Origin: an uncultured Clostridia bacterium
GTDB lineage: Bacteria; Bacillota; Clostridia; Oscillospirales; Acutalibacteraceae
Assembly (NCBI GenBank): GCA_944380845.1
Contig: CALWIU010000010.1
Coordinates: 1 to 55,202, forward strand
Direction: 5' to 3'
Length of the DNA stretch: 55,202 bases
The notes below the pieces were generated by a model. That model was not told the DNA's origin. It ran no database searches and saw nothing but the letters and a program-made list of their open reading frames with translations. Position 1 is the stretch's first letter, and the number at the start of each line of letters is the position of its first letter. The position numbers and the translations under genes are program-made. Below, one piece after another: positions 26,358 through 36,152 of the stretch.

Positions 26358-28457
26358 ATGGCATCTGTACCGGAAATCTACGGAACGCTTGTTTTTAACG
26401 ACAAAACCATGCGCTCTCGCCTACCCAAAGATACTTACAAGAAACTGCGCAAGACCATCGACGACGGCAAGCATCTTGATCTTTCCATCGCCAACGAGGT
26501 GGCGCACGCCATGAAAGAATGGGCGATTGAAAATGGCGCGACTCACTTTACCCACTGGTTCCAGCCGATGACGGGCATTACCGCCGAAAAACACGACAGC
26601 TTCATCTCTCCGCGGGATGACGGCACCGTTATTATGGAATTTTCCGGCAAAGAGCTGGTTCGCGGCGAGCCGGATGCTTCCAGTTTTCCTTCCGGCGGAC
26701 TGAGAGCAACTTTTGAAGCCAGAGGTTATACGGCGTGGGATCCGACCTCTTACGCGTTTATCAAAGACGGTTCTCTTTGCATTCCTACCGCTTTCTGCTC
26801 TTACGGCGGCGAGGCGCTTGACAAAAAAACGCCTTTGCTCCGTTCCATGGAAGTCATCAATAAGCAGGCACTGCGTATTTTGAAACTCTTTGGCTGCAAT
26901 GATGTAAAGATGATAAAAACCACCGTTGGTCCTGAGCAGGAATATTTCCTGATCGATAAAGAGCTGTACGAAAAAAGAAAAGACCTGATCTTCACCGGAA
27001 GAACGCTTTTCGGCGCAAAACCGCCGAAGGGTCAGGAAATGGAAGACCATTACTTTGGTTCCATCAAACCGCGCGTTTCCGCCTTTATGGCAGATCTGGA
27101 CAACGAATTGTGGAAACTGGGCATTCCGTCCAAAACAAAACACAATGAAGTGGCTCCTTCCCAGCACGAAATGGCGCCGATTTTCACCACGACCAATATC
27201 GCAACCGATCACAATCAGCTGACCATGGAAGTGATGAAGAAGGTTGCGGAAAAACACGGTCTGGTTTGCCTGCTTCATGAAAAACCCTTTGCCGGCGTTA
27301 ACGGCAGCGGTAAACATAACAACTGGTCACTTTCGACCAATACCGGTGTAAACCTGCTCGAACCCGGTGATACCCCCTATGAAAACGCACAGTTTTTGCT
27401 GTTCCTGACAGCGGTCATCAAAGCCATTCACGAGCATCAGGATCTGATGCGTATTTCTGTAGCCACCGCCGGAAACGACCATCGTCTGGGCGCAAACGAA
27501 GCCCCGCCCGCTGTTGTTTCCATCTTCCTCGGCGATGAGCTTACCGCAATCATTGATGCCATTAAAAACGGTACGGCCTATGACCAGCAGGAAAAAGTAC
27601 CGATGAAAATCGGCGTACATATTCTGCCTCGCTTCCCCAAAGATAACACCGACCGTAACCGCACATCTCCCTTTGCCTTTACCGGTAATAAATTTGAGTT
27701 CCGTATGCTGGGATCTTCCGCCTCTGTTGCGACGCCGAACATTATTCTGAACACCATTGTTGCAGAAGCGCTCCGTGAATTTGCGGATGAACTCGAAGCG
27801 GTTCCCGCAGAGGAATTCAACACCCACCTGCATGAGCTGATCAAATCCAATCTGATTGCACATGAAAATATTATTTTCAACGGCAACGGCTATGACGATG
27901 AATGGATCAAGGAAGCGACAGAAAAACGCGGCCTCTTGAACTTGAAAACCACGCCTGATGCACTTCCCTACTTTGTTTCGGATAAAAACATCAAACTGTT
28001 TACCGACCTGAAGGTTTTCACGGAAGCTGAAATGCATTCTCGTTATGAAATCCTTTTGGAAAACTATTGCAAGACCATCAATATCGAAGCCTTGACGATG
28101 CTGGATATGGCAAACAAAGATATTCTTCCGACCATCAGCGCTTATTGCAAATCACTTAGTGAAACCATTGCTTCCAAAAAATCGGTATTGGCTGACTGCA
28201 ATTGCGAATACGAAGAAAAGACCCTTCGTCACCTGTCTGCTTTGTTGGCATCCGCCTTTGAAAACACCAACGCTTTGGATAAATCCCTGCTTGAAGTCAA
28301 AGAAATCGGCAGCCTCCAGGCGCAGGCAGATTACTACAAAGACAAAGTCTTTGCCTGCATGCAGCAGCTTCGCGCCACCGTTGATGAAGCGGAAACCATC
28401 ACGGCAAAAAGCTATTGGCCTTATCCGAGCTATTCCGATTTGCTGTTCCATGTATAA
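26358..28457 (+). CDS. glnN: Glutamine synthetase type III
   Basis: 699 residues, the large GS-III form found in Bacteroidetes, cyanobacteria and clostridia; makes glutamine from glutamate, ammonia and ATP. The N-terminal GSIII extension ([30 protein letters not shown]) is diagnostic. Catalytic segments are [41 protein letters not shown] and [22 protein letters not shown]. The ATG has an AGGAGTG SD. It is preceded by a consensus promoter and leader hairpin and followed by a strong terminator, so it is a single-gene unit. Confidence 0.97.
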   Translation: MASVPEIYGTLVFNDKTMRSRLPKDTYKKLRKTIDDGKHLDLSIANEVAHAMKEWAIENGATHFTHWFQPMTGITAEKHDSFISPRDDGTVIMEFSGKELVRGEPDASSFPSGGLRATFEARGYTAWDPTSYAFIKDGSLCIPTAFCSYGGEALDKKTPLLRSMEVINKQALRILKLFGCNDVKMIKTTVGPEQEYFLIDKELYEKRKDLIFTGRTLFGAKPPKGQEMEDHYFGSIKPRVSAFMADLDNELWKLGIPSKTKHNEVAPSQHEMAPIFTTTNIATDHNQLTMEVMKKVAEKHGLVCLLHEKPFAGVNGSGKHNNWSLSTNTGVNLLEPGDTPYENAQFLLFLTAVIKAIHEHQDLMRISVATAGNDHRLGANEAPPAVVSIFLGDELTAIIDAIKNGTAYDQQEKVPMKIGVHILPRFPKDNTDRNRTSPFAFTGNKFEFRMLGSSASVATPNIILNTIVAEALREFADELEAVPAEEFNTHLHELIKSNLIAHENIIFNGNGYDDEWIKEATEKRGLLNLKTTPDALPYFVSDKNIKLFTDLKVFTEAEMHSRYEILLENYCKTINIEALTMLDMANKDILPTISAYCKSLSETIASKKSVLADCNCEYEEKTLRHLSALLASAFENTNALDKSLLEVKEIGSLQAQADYYKDKVFACMQQLRATVDEAETITAKSYWPYPSYSDLLFHV

Positions 28458-28470
28458 TTTTTGCTCATCT

Positions 28471-28494
28471 GCCGGAGTGCTTTTGCACTCCGGC
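28471..28494 (+). terminator. Terminator after the glutamine synthetase gene
   Basis: Perfect 10-bp stem GCCGGAGTGC / GCACTCCGGC with a TTTT loop, then GTTTTT. It lies 14 nt beyond the stop. Confidence 0.95.
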
Positions 28495-28657
28495 GTTTTT
28501 GTCTCTATTTGCTGTCTTTTTGTCAGGAATCTCTCCATAAAAGACTTATACCGGAAAAGACTTTGGGCAAATAAAAGCTCATAAAAACACCAATCGGATT
28601 TCTTCTGTTCAAAGCAAATAAAATTTTTACTGATATTGTATTTTATAAAAATAGCTA

Positions 28658-28686
28658 TTGAAAACCCGGAAATTGCGTGTTATAAT
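28658..28686 (+). promoter_or_regulatory. Promoter of ileS
   Basis: TTGAAA, 17-nt spacer, TATAAT, directly upstream of the T-box leader. The 130 nt before it (28500-28657) show no gene. Confidence 0.85.
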
Positions 28687-28693
28687 AAGCCAG

Positions 28694-28927
28694 TATAAAG
28701 AAAAACGATGACGAAGACAGTACTTTTACCGGAAAAGGTGCAGAGAATGGGCGGTTGGTGCAAGCCCTGCTCGGTACGGCAAAAGGAAAATCCCTTCCGA
28801 GTTCCGCGCTGAACAACAAAGTAAGCGGCGGCGGTTTTCCTCCGTTACAGGGAACGCATATCAAACAGTATGCCGATAAGGGTGGTACAGCGAAGTTTCT
28901 TCGTCCCGGGCGGGACGGAGATTTTTT
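28694..28927 (+). promoter_or_regulatory. T-box leader (tRNA-Ile responsive) of ileS
   Basis: About 235 nt. Stem I contains the AGTA element near 28717, an apical hairpin with GGGC/GCCC arms, and a TACCG/CGGTA helix. The specifier region reads GGAAAATCCC, with the Ile codon ATC at 28790-28792. The T-box sequence AAGGGTGGTACAGCG lies near 28878-28892; its TGGT can pair with the tRNA 3' end (discriminator A, as in tRNA-Ile). A terminator follows, stem CTTCGTCCC/GGGACGGAG at about 28899-28919, then seven T. Uncharged tRNA-Ile would favour the antiterminator and ileS expression. Confidence 0.93.
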
Positions 28928-28964
28928 TATACCCTACGCGGCGCAACAGAAAGGACGGCAAACT

Positions 28965-31900
28965 ATGGCTGTGTATAAACCGGTTTCATCTGACCTGAAC
29001 TTTGTCAAACGGGAAAAAGAAGTTGAAAAGTTCTGGGATGAAAACCACATTTTCCAAAAAAGCATGGAGAACAGAAAAGGACATCCGACCTATATGTTCT
29101 ATGATGGTCCTCCGACTGCAAACGGCAAGCCGCATATCGGTCATGTATTGACACGCGTAATCAAAGATATGATTCCCCGCTATAAAACCATGAAGGGTTA
29201 TGATGTCCCGCGCAAGGCCGGTTGGGACACCCACGGCTTGCCGGTAGAACTGGAAGTTGAAAAGCTGTTAGGCCTTGACGGAAAAGAACAGATTGAAAAA
29301 TACGGCATCGCTCCTTTTATTGAAAAATGCAAGGAAAGCGTTTGGAAATATAAGGGAATGTGGGAGGATTTTTCAAATACTGTCGGTTTTTGGGCGGATA
29401 TGGACAATCCGTATGTCACATACAACAACAGTTTTATTGAATCAGAATGGTGGGCATTAAAACAAATCTGGGATAAAGGGCTTTTATATAAAGGCTTTAA
29501 AATCGTCCCTTATTGCCCACGCTGCGGAACCCCTCTTTCCTCACACGAAGTAGCGCAAGGGTATAAAAAGGTCAAAGAGCGCTCGGCAATCGTTCGCTTC
29601 AAAAAAACGGACGAAGACTGCTATTTCCTTGCCTGGACGACAACGCCGTGGACATTGCCCAGCAATGTTGCGCTTTGTGTTCATCCGGATGCGATCTACT
29701 GCAAAGTGAAAGCGGCAGACGGATACACCTATATTTTAGCGCAAGCCCTTCTGGACACGGTGCTCGGTTCGCTTGCCAAAGACGGCGAACAAGCATATGA
29801 AGTGCTTGAAACCTACAGCGGAAAGGATCTCGAATACAGCACCTATGTTCCGTTGTTTGACGCTGCGGCAAAAGAAGCAGAAAAGCAGCATAAAAAAGCA
29901 CATTTCGTTACCTGTGATACTTATGTAACCATGGGAGACGGCACGGGAATCGTTCATATTGCGCCTGCCTTTGGTGAAGACGACTCCAAAGTCGGCAAGA
30001 AATATGATCTGCCCTTTGTCCAGTTTGTCAATGCAAAAGGTGAAATGACAAGTGAACTGCCCTATGCGGGATTGTTTGTCAAGGATGCTGACCCGAAGAT
30101 CCTGACCGATTTGGACAAGGAAGGGCTTTTGTTCTCTGCTCCCAAATTTGAGCATGATTATCCCTTCTGCTGGCGCTGTGATACTCCGCTGATTTACTAT
30201 GCGCGTGATTCCTGGTTTATCAAAATGACCGCTGTGAAAGACGACCTGATCCGAAATAACAACACGATCCACTGGATCCCGGAAAGCGTCGGCACCGGCC
30301 GCTTCGGTGAATGGCTGAAAAATGTACAGGATTGGGGACTGTCGCGCAACCGTTATTGGGGCACACCGCTGAATATTTGGGAATGTGAGAGCTGCGGCCA
30401 TCGTCATTCCGTCGGCAGTATTGCTGAATTGAAGGAGCTTTCCGACAACTGTCCCGATGACATCGAATTGCATCGTCCCTACATCGATGCCGTGACATTC
30501 AAGTGTCCGGAATGCGGAAAGACCATGAAGCGCGTGCCGGAGGTTATCGACTGCTGGTTCGATTCCGGCGCCATGCCCTTTGCGCAATACCACTATCCGT
30601 TTGAAAACAAGGAATATTTTGAAAGTCACTTCCCTGCCGACTTCATTTCCGAAGCGGTAGACCAGACCCGTGGCTGGTTCTATTCCCTTTTGGCAATCTC
30701 TACGCTGATTTTCAACAAAGCGCCCTATAAAAATGTAATCGTTCTCGGCCATGTGCAGGATAAGGACGGCAAAAAAATGTCCAAATCTAAAGGCAACGCC
30801 GTCGATCCGTTTGACGCCTTGGAAAAATTCGGAGCAGATGCCATTCGTTGGTATTTCTACACCAACTCCGCGCCCTGGCTGCCGAATCGCTTCCATGATG
30901 ACGCTGTCACCGAAGGTCAGCGTAAATTCCTCGGTACTCTTTGGAATACCTATGCCTTCTATGTTTTGTATGCGAATATCGATCATTTCAACCCCAAAGA
31001 GCACAAACTTAACAAAGACGGACTTTCTGTCATGGATCGCTGGCTTTTGTCAAAAATGAACACCATGGTCAAGACCGTTGATGAGGAACTGGACGGTTAT
31101 CATATTCCGGAAGCAGCTCGCGCACTGGACAATTTTGTTGATGAAATGAGCAACTGGTATGTGCGCCGCTGCCGTGAACGCTTCTGGGGAGCCGGACTTT
31201 CTGACGACAAGATCAACGCCTATATGACCCTATATACCGCGCTGGTCAATGTCGCCAAAGCAGCCGCGCCGATGATTCCCTTTATGACCGAAGAGATTTA
31301 CCAGAATCTGGTCAGAAGCATTGATCCAGACGCGCCGGAAAGCATTCACCTTTGCGATTTCCCGGTTTGCGACGACAGCATGGTAGACCCGCAGTTGGAA
31401 GACGCCATGGAAGAAGTACTTCGCATTGTTATTTTGGGCAGAGCAGCCAGAAACGGCGCAAACATCAAAAACCGTCAGCCCCTTGCGTCGCTGCGTGTTG
31501 CCGCCGATCATCCGCTTGAAAAACTGTATACGGATATCATTAAAGACGAACTGAATGTCAAAGAAGTCCTCTTTATTGACAGTGCCGATTCTCTTTTAAG
31601 TTACATCTTTAAACCGCAATTAAAGACCGTAGGTCCGAAATTCGGCAAAAAGGTTGGTGAAATCCGCGCCGCTCTTGCAGAAGCGAACGGCAACGAACTG
31701 AAAAAAGAATTGGATCAAACGGGTAGTGTGCGCCTTGCCCTTTCCGATGGCGAAGCGGTGCTTACAAGGGATGATTTGTTGATTGAAACCAAGCAAAGCG
31801 AGGGACTTTACACTTTGACGGATAACGGCGTAACCGTCGCACTGGATACTGTGATCACGCCGGAACTGGAAAAAGAAGGCTTTGCCCGGGAAATGATCAG

Positions 31901-32123
31901 TAAAATTCAAACCATGCGCAAGGAAGCAGGTTTTGAAGTTACCGATCACATACTGGTAACCATCGACGCTGACGCAGCGCTGAAAGACCAAATCTCACCG
32001 TATCTGGACGAAATCTGCCGTGTGGTACTGGCGGAAAGCATCACTTTCGGGGAACCGAAAGGATATGTCAAAAAGTGGGATATCAACAAAGAGAACGCCG
32101 TGATCGGCATTGAAAAAATCTGA
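28965..32123 (+). CDS. ileS: Isoleucyl-tRNA synthetase
   Basis: 1052 residues, class I synthetase. The HIGH motif is PHIGH (in ANGKPHIGHVLTR), and the KMSKS loop is KKMSKSKGNAVDP. Editing-domain segments (AWTTTPWTLPSNVALCV, YVTMGDGTGIVHIAPAFGEDD) and the C-terminal anticodon-binding domain are present. The N-terminal and catalytic sequence resembles the larger, eukaryote-like IleS2 subclass, which in other bacteria tolerates mupirocin; this is an inference from motif style. I chose the ATG at 28965, behind AAAGGAC, after the T-box terminator. Confidence 0.97.
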   Translation: MAVYKPVSSDLNFVKREKEVEKFWDENHIFQKSMENRKGHPTYMFYDGPPTANGKPHIGHVLTRVIKDMIPRYKTMKGYDVPRKAGWDTHGLPVELEVEKLLGLDGKEQIEKYGIAPFIEKCKESVWKYKGMWEDFSNTVGFWADMDNPYVTYNNSFIESEWWALKQIWDKGLLYKGFKIVPYCPRCGTPLSSHEVAQGYKKVKERSAIVRFKKTDEDCYFLAWTTTPWTLPSNVALCVHPDAIYCKVKAADGYTYILAQALLDTVLGSLAKDGEQAYEVLETYSGKDLEYSTYVPLFDAAAKEAEKQHKKAHFVTCDTYVTMGDGTGIVHIAPAFGEDDSKVGKKYDLPFVQFVNAKGEMTSELPYAGLFVKDADPKILTDLDKEGLLFSAPKFEHDYPFCWRCDTPLIYYARDSWFIKMTAVKDDLIRNNNTIHWIPESVGTGRFGEWLKNVQDWGLSRNRYWGTPLNIWECESCGHRHSVGSIAELKELSDNCPDDIELHRPYIDAVTFKCPECGKTMKRVPEVIDCWFDSGAMPFAQYHYPFENKEYFESHFPADFISEAVDQTRGWFYSLLAISTLIFNKAPYKNVIVLGHVQDKDGKKMSKSKGNAVDPFDALEKFGADAIRWYFYTNSAPWLPNRFHDDAVTEGQRKFLGTLWNTYAFYVLYANIDHFNPKEHKLNKDGLSVMDRWLLSKMNTMVKTVDEELDGYHIPEAARALDNFVDEMSNWYVRRCRERFWGAGLSDDKINAYMTLYTALVNVAKAAAPMIPFMTEEIYQNLVRSIDPDAPESIHLCDFPVCDDSMVDPQLEDAMEEVLRIVILGRAARNGANIKNRQPLASLRVAADHPLEKLYTDIIKDELNVKEVLFIDSADSLLSYIFKPQLKTVGPKFGKKVGEIRAALAEANGNELKKELDQTGSVRLALSDGEAVLTRDDLLIETKQSEGLYTLTDNGVTVALDTVITPELEKEGFAREMISKIQTMRKEAGFEVTDHILVTIDADAALKDQISPYLDEICRVVLAESITFGEPKGYVKKWDINKENAVIGIEKI

Positions 32124-32182
32124 TTCCTGCGCCACGGAAAACACATTCGCCTGATGCTCTCAGAATAAGATTTCTGATTGAA

Positions 32183-32223
32183 AAAACACCTCTGCTCGAT
32201 ATAAAATTCGGCAGGGGTGTTTT
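32183..32223. terminator. Bidirectional terminator between ileS and the convergent membrane-protein gene
   Basis: Stem AAAACACCTCTGC / GCAGGGGTGTTTT (one wobble) with a 15-nt loop. A/T runs on both sides suit both directions. Confidence 0.75.
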
Positions 32224-32338
32224 GTTTACCATATGAATCTGCGTCTTTCTGAAACCAGAAAGAACCGACCCTACAGGGAAGGAGCTGCCGCCGCAAAAGC
32301 GACGACAGCTCGTTTTTAATTTTCACTTATATGGGCAC

Positions 32339-32671
32339 TTATACTCTTTGTTTTGACAGCCGCTTGTTCTTAAACAGGCAGAGCACCCCGAAAACGATCA
32401 GTGCCAAACCGATCGCCAAAAGCCACCAAAGGTGGTATGTGTTGACAAAAGGAACAAACGACTTCACAGAAATCTGATAAGCGGGAGGGGAATCCGGATC
32501 AGGAAGAGCCGGGGCAATGCTGCCGCCCCCTATCGGTTCCGTAACCGTATTTTCCAAGGGCATTTCCACCCACATTTTGCCGGGAACATAAAGGGACACA
32601 ATCATCGGGACAATAAGGATCAGCACACCCAAAACAAGCGCAGTAATGGCAAGTGCTTTTTTTGTTTTCAT
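32339..32671 (-). CDS. Small two-helix membrane protein, function unknown
   Basis: 110 residues. One membrane helix lies near the N-terminus (ALAITALVLGVLILIVPMIVSLYV) and one near the C-terminus (WWLLAIGLALIVFGVLCLF), with an extracytoplasmic loop of about 50 residues that is rich in proline between them, and a basic tail. I recognise no family. The ATG at 32671 has GGGGGAG at good distance. It lies 30 nt after the 222-residue secreted protein gene and is probably its operon partner. Confidence 0.7.
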   Translation of the reverse strand: MKTKKALAITALVLGVLILIVPMIVSLYVPGKMWVEMPLENTVTEPIGGGSIAPALPDPDSPPAYQISVKSFVPFVNTYHLWWLLAIGLALIVFGVLCLFKNKRLSKQRV

Positions 32672-32701
32672 AAAAACTCCCCCAATCAAAAAAGTTGAAA
32701 A

Positions 32702-33370
32702 TTATTTGCTATAGGTATACTCAAAAATCAGAAGACCGATTGGTTTATTAGTGTATGCGCCTTGCTGCACCAACTTACCGGTAAGTTTATTATAGATATC
32801 AAAGGTCGTTTGATTGTAGACGATATACACTTTGTTTTGTATTTTCTTATTTGCCGGAACAATCGTATGATGCAACTTTTCGACTTGATAGAATTGCTCT
32901 GCATCATACCCAACAGTAGACTTTACGGTACGAGCCCCAAGCGGAACCGATGTGGAAACGATGACTGATTTTGAATAGGAAAAAGTTTCGCTCACAGTTG
33001 CCGGTCCTTCGTAATAATTTGAAGCTTCCGGGTAATCCGGATAAAAGAAATCTCTTGTCCCATGAAAAACATTTTTTGTTGCATACATCAGCCCTGATGC
33101 CGAAGGCTGCATTTGCGGATCCACAGACTGAACCGCATCCGGCATATGATAGGTATAACAATTTATGCGCTCCAAGCGATATCCGACAGGAACAGAAATG
33201 TTTTCCTTTTCTATTTGCGCCTGAAGCAGCAAAGGATCCGTGATACTGTCATGAGAAACGAGAATCATGCCGGTATTTGCTTCCTTTGACACCGCTGTGG
33301 GCACAGCAGCATGAGAAGTCATCAACAAAGAAAGAGAAAAAAGCATCAAAATGGATATCATTTTTTTCAT
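32702..33370 (-). CDS. Secreted protein, function unknown
   Basis: 222 residues with a clear signal peptide (MKKMISILMLFSLSLLMTSHAA). The mature part is rich in beta-forming and aromatic residues (FFYPDYPEASNYYEGP, SETFSYSKSVIVSTSVPLG, VYIVYNQTTFDIYNKLTGKLV) with one cysteine, and has no motif I can name. It might be a beta-sandwich cell-surface protein. SD GGAG. The two-helix membrane protein gene follows in the same direction, and a TTGCTT/TATAAT promoter lies about 105 nt upstream. Confidence 0.72.
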   Translation of the reverse strand: MKKMISILMLFSLSLLMTSHAAVPTAVSKEANTGMILVSHDSITDPLLLQAQIEKENISVPVGYRLERINCYTYHMPDAVQSVDPQMQPSASGLMYATKNVFHGTRDFFYPDYPEASNYYEGPATVSETFSYSKSVIVSTSVPLGARTVKSTVGYDAEQFYQVEKLHHTIVPANKKIQNKVYIVYNQTTFDIYNKLTGKLVQQGAYTNKPIGLLIFEYTYSK

Positions 33371-33470
33371 TATATTTTCTCCATTTTATGTTATCGAAAT
33401 AAAATTTCGTTTTATCCATCCGATCAGCACATTGGAATCACCCTCTAAAAAATACATGAATTACATTTAT

Positions 33471-33498
33471 ATTATAGCGATATTACATAAAAAAGCAA
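33471..33498 (-). promoter_or_regulatory. Promoter of the secreted-protein operon
   Basis: Minus strand TTGCTT, 16-nt spacer, TATAAT. The leader of about 95 nt is AT-rich. Confidence 0.6.
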
Positions 33499-33693
33499 TA
33501 GATTTTCCTTTTTTAATTTTATTTTTACAAATAATACAATCTAAAACCGAATATTGAATTTCTTATTTGGTAATTTTAAACATATTTTTTGCATTTTCTT
33601 CTGTCTATCGACAAAATTTATCGTATGCAATTGAAATAATATTTCTGTTTTTCTCGTTATGAAGGGAGAAACAGATGAAATAAAAATCGTCCG
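33499..33693. other. AT-rich intergenic stretch without visible genes
   Basis: Very AT-rich DNA with frequent stops in all frames. I see no ORF with an SD and no RNA structure I recognise. It may simply space two minus-strand units. Confidence 0.5.
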
Positions 33694-33700
33694 AAAAAAA

Positions 33701-33728
33701 GACTGCCGCGTGTAATATCGCGACAGTC
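33701..33728 (-). terminator. Terminator after the GH2 gene
   Basis: Stem GACTG-CGCG / CGCG-CAGTC with one internal mismatch and an 8-nt loop, followed on the minus strand by seven T. Confidence 0.88.
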
Positions 33729-33773
33729 ATTTTCAGATAACAATCAATTGAAGGCGATCCATGCAGCAAAAAA

Positions 33774-36152
33774 TCAATCACAGTTGATTTTTTCGGCTGT
33801 TAGCGCAATGGTCTTTTCGCCGAGAGCCCGGGAAGAAACCGTAACGGTAATCTTGCCGCTTTCGCCTTTCGACTTGAGCCAGAACGCACGGACACCACCG
33901 ACCAGGGCAAATTCATCCGGACCGATGACTTCAGCCGGTCCGTCTACGCTGACATGAAATACATCATTGTCATAAGGAAGACGGTTGCCGTTCTGATCCA
34001 CAGCTTCCAATGCCACGCGCACCACATCGTATGTCTCTTTTTCAACAAGAGCATCACGATCGGCTTTGACGGTAAAATCAACCGCAGAAACACTGGTTTT
34101 GACAATGGTTTTAATCAGTTCACCGTCTTTATAGCCTTCATACTTATACTCAACCTGCGTACCGCCCCAGTTGGCAATATATTTCGTCACCAGGTTATAA
34201 ATCTGCTTGACACTCATTCTGCCTTTCAAAAAGGCTGCGGCAACATATAAATATTTGTAAGGGGGCATGGCGAAACCATACTGGCTGGCGGCAACCAGCG
34301 CGACCTTCAAATATTCTGCGGCTTTTTCATCGAGATGCTCGGTCTTAATCAGCGCATCGCCGATATAGTCTTCGGGGCAAATGGGCGGGTGCGGGAGATT
34401 CGGGAAGCGTTTTTTATTCGGATAGGCAATACTCTTCAGCTCGCCGTTTTTATAAACCTTTACATAATCACAGTTGGTAAAAATGTAGACCGGGCCGACA
34501 CTGCCGCCGGGATGATCGCCGATATCCATTGAGGAAGAACATTCCATCACCGGCACCTTATCCTGCTGAGAAGCGTAAACCGATGCTGCGAGTTTCGGCA
34601 TGCGGAACATATCCAGTACGCCGTGATAGCAAATTTTATCTCCGCTGCCAAAATCTTTATGCGTGTTATAGTCGGCAAAGCACCAACCGGTAGCGCCGCT
34701 GATGCGTTTGTTTCCGAAGGCCGTGTTCTGAACCCGCAGATGGCGCAAAGCGTGCTCTGTGCGCGTCGGCTCATTATCAAAAGATTTTGTCGGGAACATA
34801 TGCCCGTTATGCTCGGTGACAAGATATGGCTTCGTCAATCCGGTTACAATGGCGGGCGGCAAAAGCTTGATTGCCTTGCCGGCGTGGCTGAAGTCATTGT
34901 AGGTATAGACATCCTCCAAAAGGTGGCTGCGGGGGAAATTACGAACACCACCAGTCTGGCGCGTGGGATCCAATTTGCGGGCAAGAGCGTTAGTCTGTTT
35001 ATAAAACTCATCACAGTCTACGCCTTCGTTGACACGCACGCCCCACAGAATCACACAGGGGTGATTCCGATCGCGCACGACCATGCTTTCGATGTTATCC
35101 AAGCAATTATCACGCCACTCCCCTTCCCCGAGGAACTGCCAGCTGGGCATTTCGGTAAAGACCAAAAGGCCGATTTCATCGCAGCGATCCAAAAAGTGGA
35201 TTGAATCCGGATAGTGAGCGGTTCTGACAAAATTGCAGCCCAGACGGTATTTGAGCGTATCAGCATCGTCCCTCTGCGCAGAGGCAGGCATGGCATATCC
35301 CACATACGGATAGCTTTGATGACGGTTCAGCCCGAGAAGCTGAATCGGTCTGCCGTTCAGCACAAAACCGGTTCTGGTAAAACGGGCTTCACGGAAACCA
35401 AAGCGCACCTCGGTGTTATCCCCCTGATAGGTGATGCGCAAGGTATAAAGATTCGGATCGTCAACATCCCACAGTTTGGCATCGCCGATTTTCCAAACCG
35501 TATGAATCATTTTGCCCTCGAAGGAAAAAGTATGAACTTTCAGAACCTTTCCCTTTTCGCACAGAGAAAAAGTAAATTGCCCCTGCGCGCTTTCATTCAG
35601 CGTAATATCAGCTTCAATCGTTTTGTCCGGCGCAAGCGCATTGGGCGTCTTCACAAAAACATTTTCGATATAGGTGCTTTCGGTGATTTCGAGCCAAACC
35701 TCGCGATAAATACCGCCATAAACAAGGTAATCAACGACATTGCCAAACGGCGGGATCTCGGGACGCTCCGTTGAATCAAGCATGACAGCGATCACATTTT
35801 CGGCTTTATTTACGCAGTCAGTGATATCGAATACGAACGGAGTGTAGCCGCCCTTATGGCTGCCAACCGTTTTTCCATTGACCGAAACAACCGCATAGTT
35901 TGCCGCACCTTCAAAATGCAGAAGGACGCGTCTGCCGTTTTCAAACGCCTCTTTGGGAAGTTTAAAATGCTTCCGATAGCAACTGACGAACTGATAATCG
36001 CGCTCATCAAAATAATTCAGCGGCAGTTCGCGGTTGGTATGGGGAATTTCGACAGTGGTAAAGGAAGAATCGTCAAAACTTTTCTTCATCATCTCGTCAC
36101 TGTAAGCAGGCGAATACTTCCAGTCGAAATTCAGTGGAATAGACTTTCTCAT
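33774..36152 (-). CDS. Glycoside hydrolase family 2 (beta-galactosidase/beta-glucuronidase type)
   Basis: 792 residues, no signal peptide, probably cytoplasmic. The GH2 sugar-binding domain (FDWKYSPAYSD ... VPHTNRELP region) and immunoglobulin-like domain come first. The TIM barrel contains GLNRHQSYPYVGYAMP, NFVRTAHYPDSIHFLDRCDEIGLLVFTE, the acid/base region RDRNHPCVILWGVRVNEG and a likely nucleophile Glu in LVTEHNGHMFP. A C-terminal bacterial Ig-like extension follows. Its specificity cannot be read. Its ATG overlaps the cca stop as ATGA and has a GGAGA SD, so translation is coupled. Confidence 0.9.
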   Translation of the reverse strand: MRKSIPLNFDWKYSPAYSDEMMKKSFDDSSFTTVEIPHTNRELPLNYFDERDYQFVSCYRKHFKLPKEAFENGRRVLLHFEGAANYAVVSVNGKTVGSHKGGYTPFVFDITDCVNKAENVIAVMLDSTERPEIPPFGNVVDYLVYGGIYREVWLEITESTYIENVFVKTPNALAPDKTIEADITLNESAQGQFTFSLCEKGKVLKVHTFSFEGKMIHTVWKIGDAKLWDVDDPNLYTLRITYQGDNTEVRFGFREARFTRTGFVLNGRPIQLLGLNRHQSYPYVGYAMPASAQRDDADTLKYRLGCNFVRTAHYPDSIHFLDRCDEIGLLVFTEMPSWQFLGEGEWRDNCLDNIESMVVRDRNHPCVILWGVRVNEGVDCDEFYKQTNALARKLDPTRQTGGVRNFPRSHLLEDVYTYNDFSHAGKAIKLLPPAIVTGLTKPYLVTEHNGHMFPTKSFDNEPTRTEHALRHLRVQNTAFGNKRISGATGWCFADYNTHKDFGSGDKICYHGVLDMFRMPKLAASVYASQQDKVPVMECSSSMDIGDHPGGSVGPVYIFTNCDYVKVYKNGELKSIAYPNKKRFPNLPHPPICPEDYIGDALIKTEHLDEKAAEYLKVALVAASQYGFAMPPYKYLYVAAAFLKGRMSVKQIYNLVTKYIANWGGTQVEYKYEGYKDGELIKTIVKTSVSAVDFTVKADRDALVEKETYDVVRVALEAVDQNGNRLPYDNDVFHVSVDGPAEVIGPDEFALVGGVRAFWLKSKGESGKITVTVSSRALGEKTIALTAEKINCD

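Noticed and set aside
26421..27317. 298-codon minus-strand frame
   Set aside because: Antisense to the glutamine synthetase gene, no SD, no family features.
29736..31004. Long open frame of 422 codons on the minus strand
   Set aside because: It lies entirely antisense to ileS, has no SD or domain, and its composition follows the third-codon bias of ileS.
33371..33700. Possible small ORFs in the AT-rich gap
   Set aside because: Candidate starts such as the one behind GGGTG near 33440 run into stops after one or two codons.
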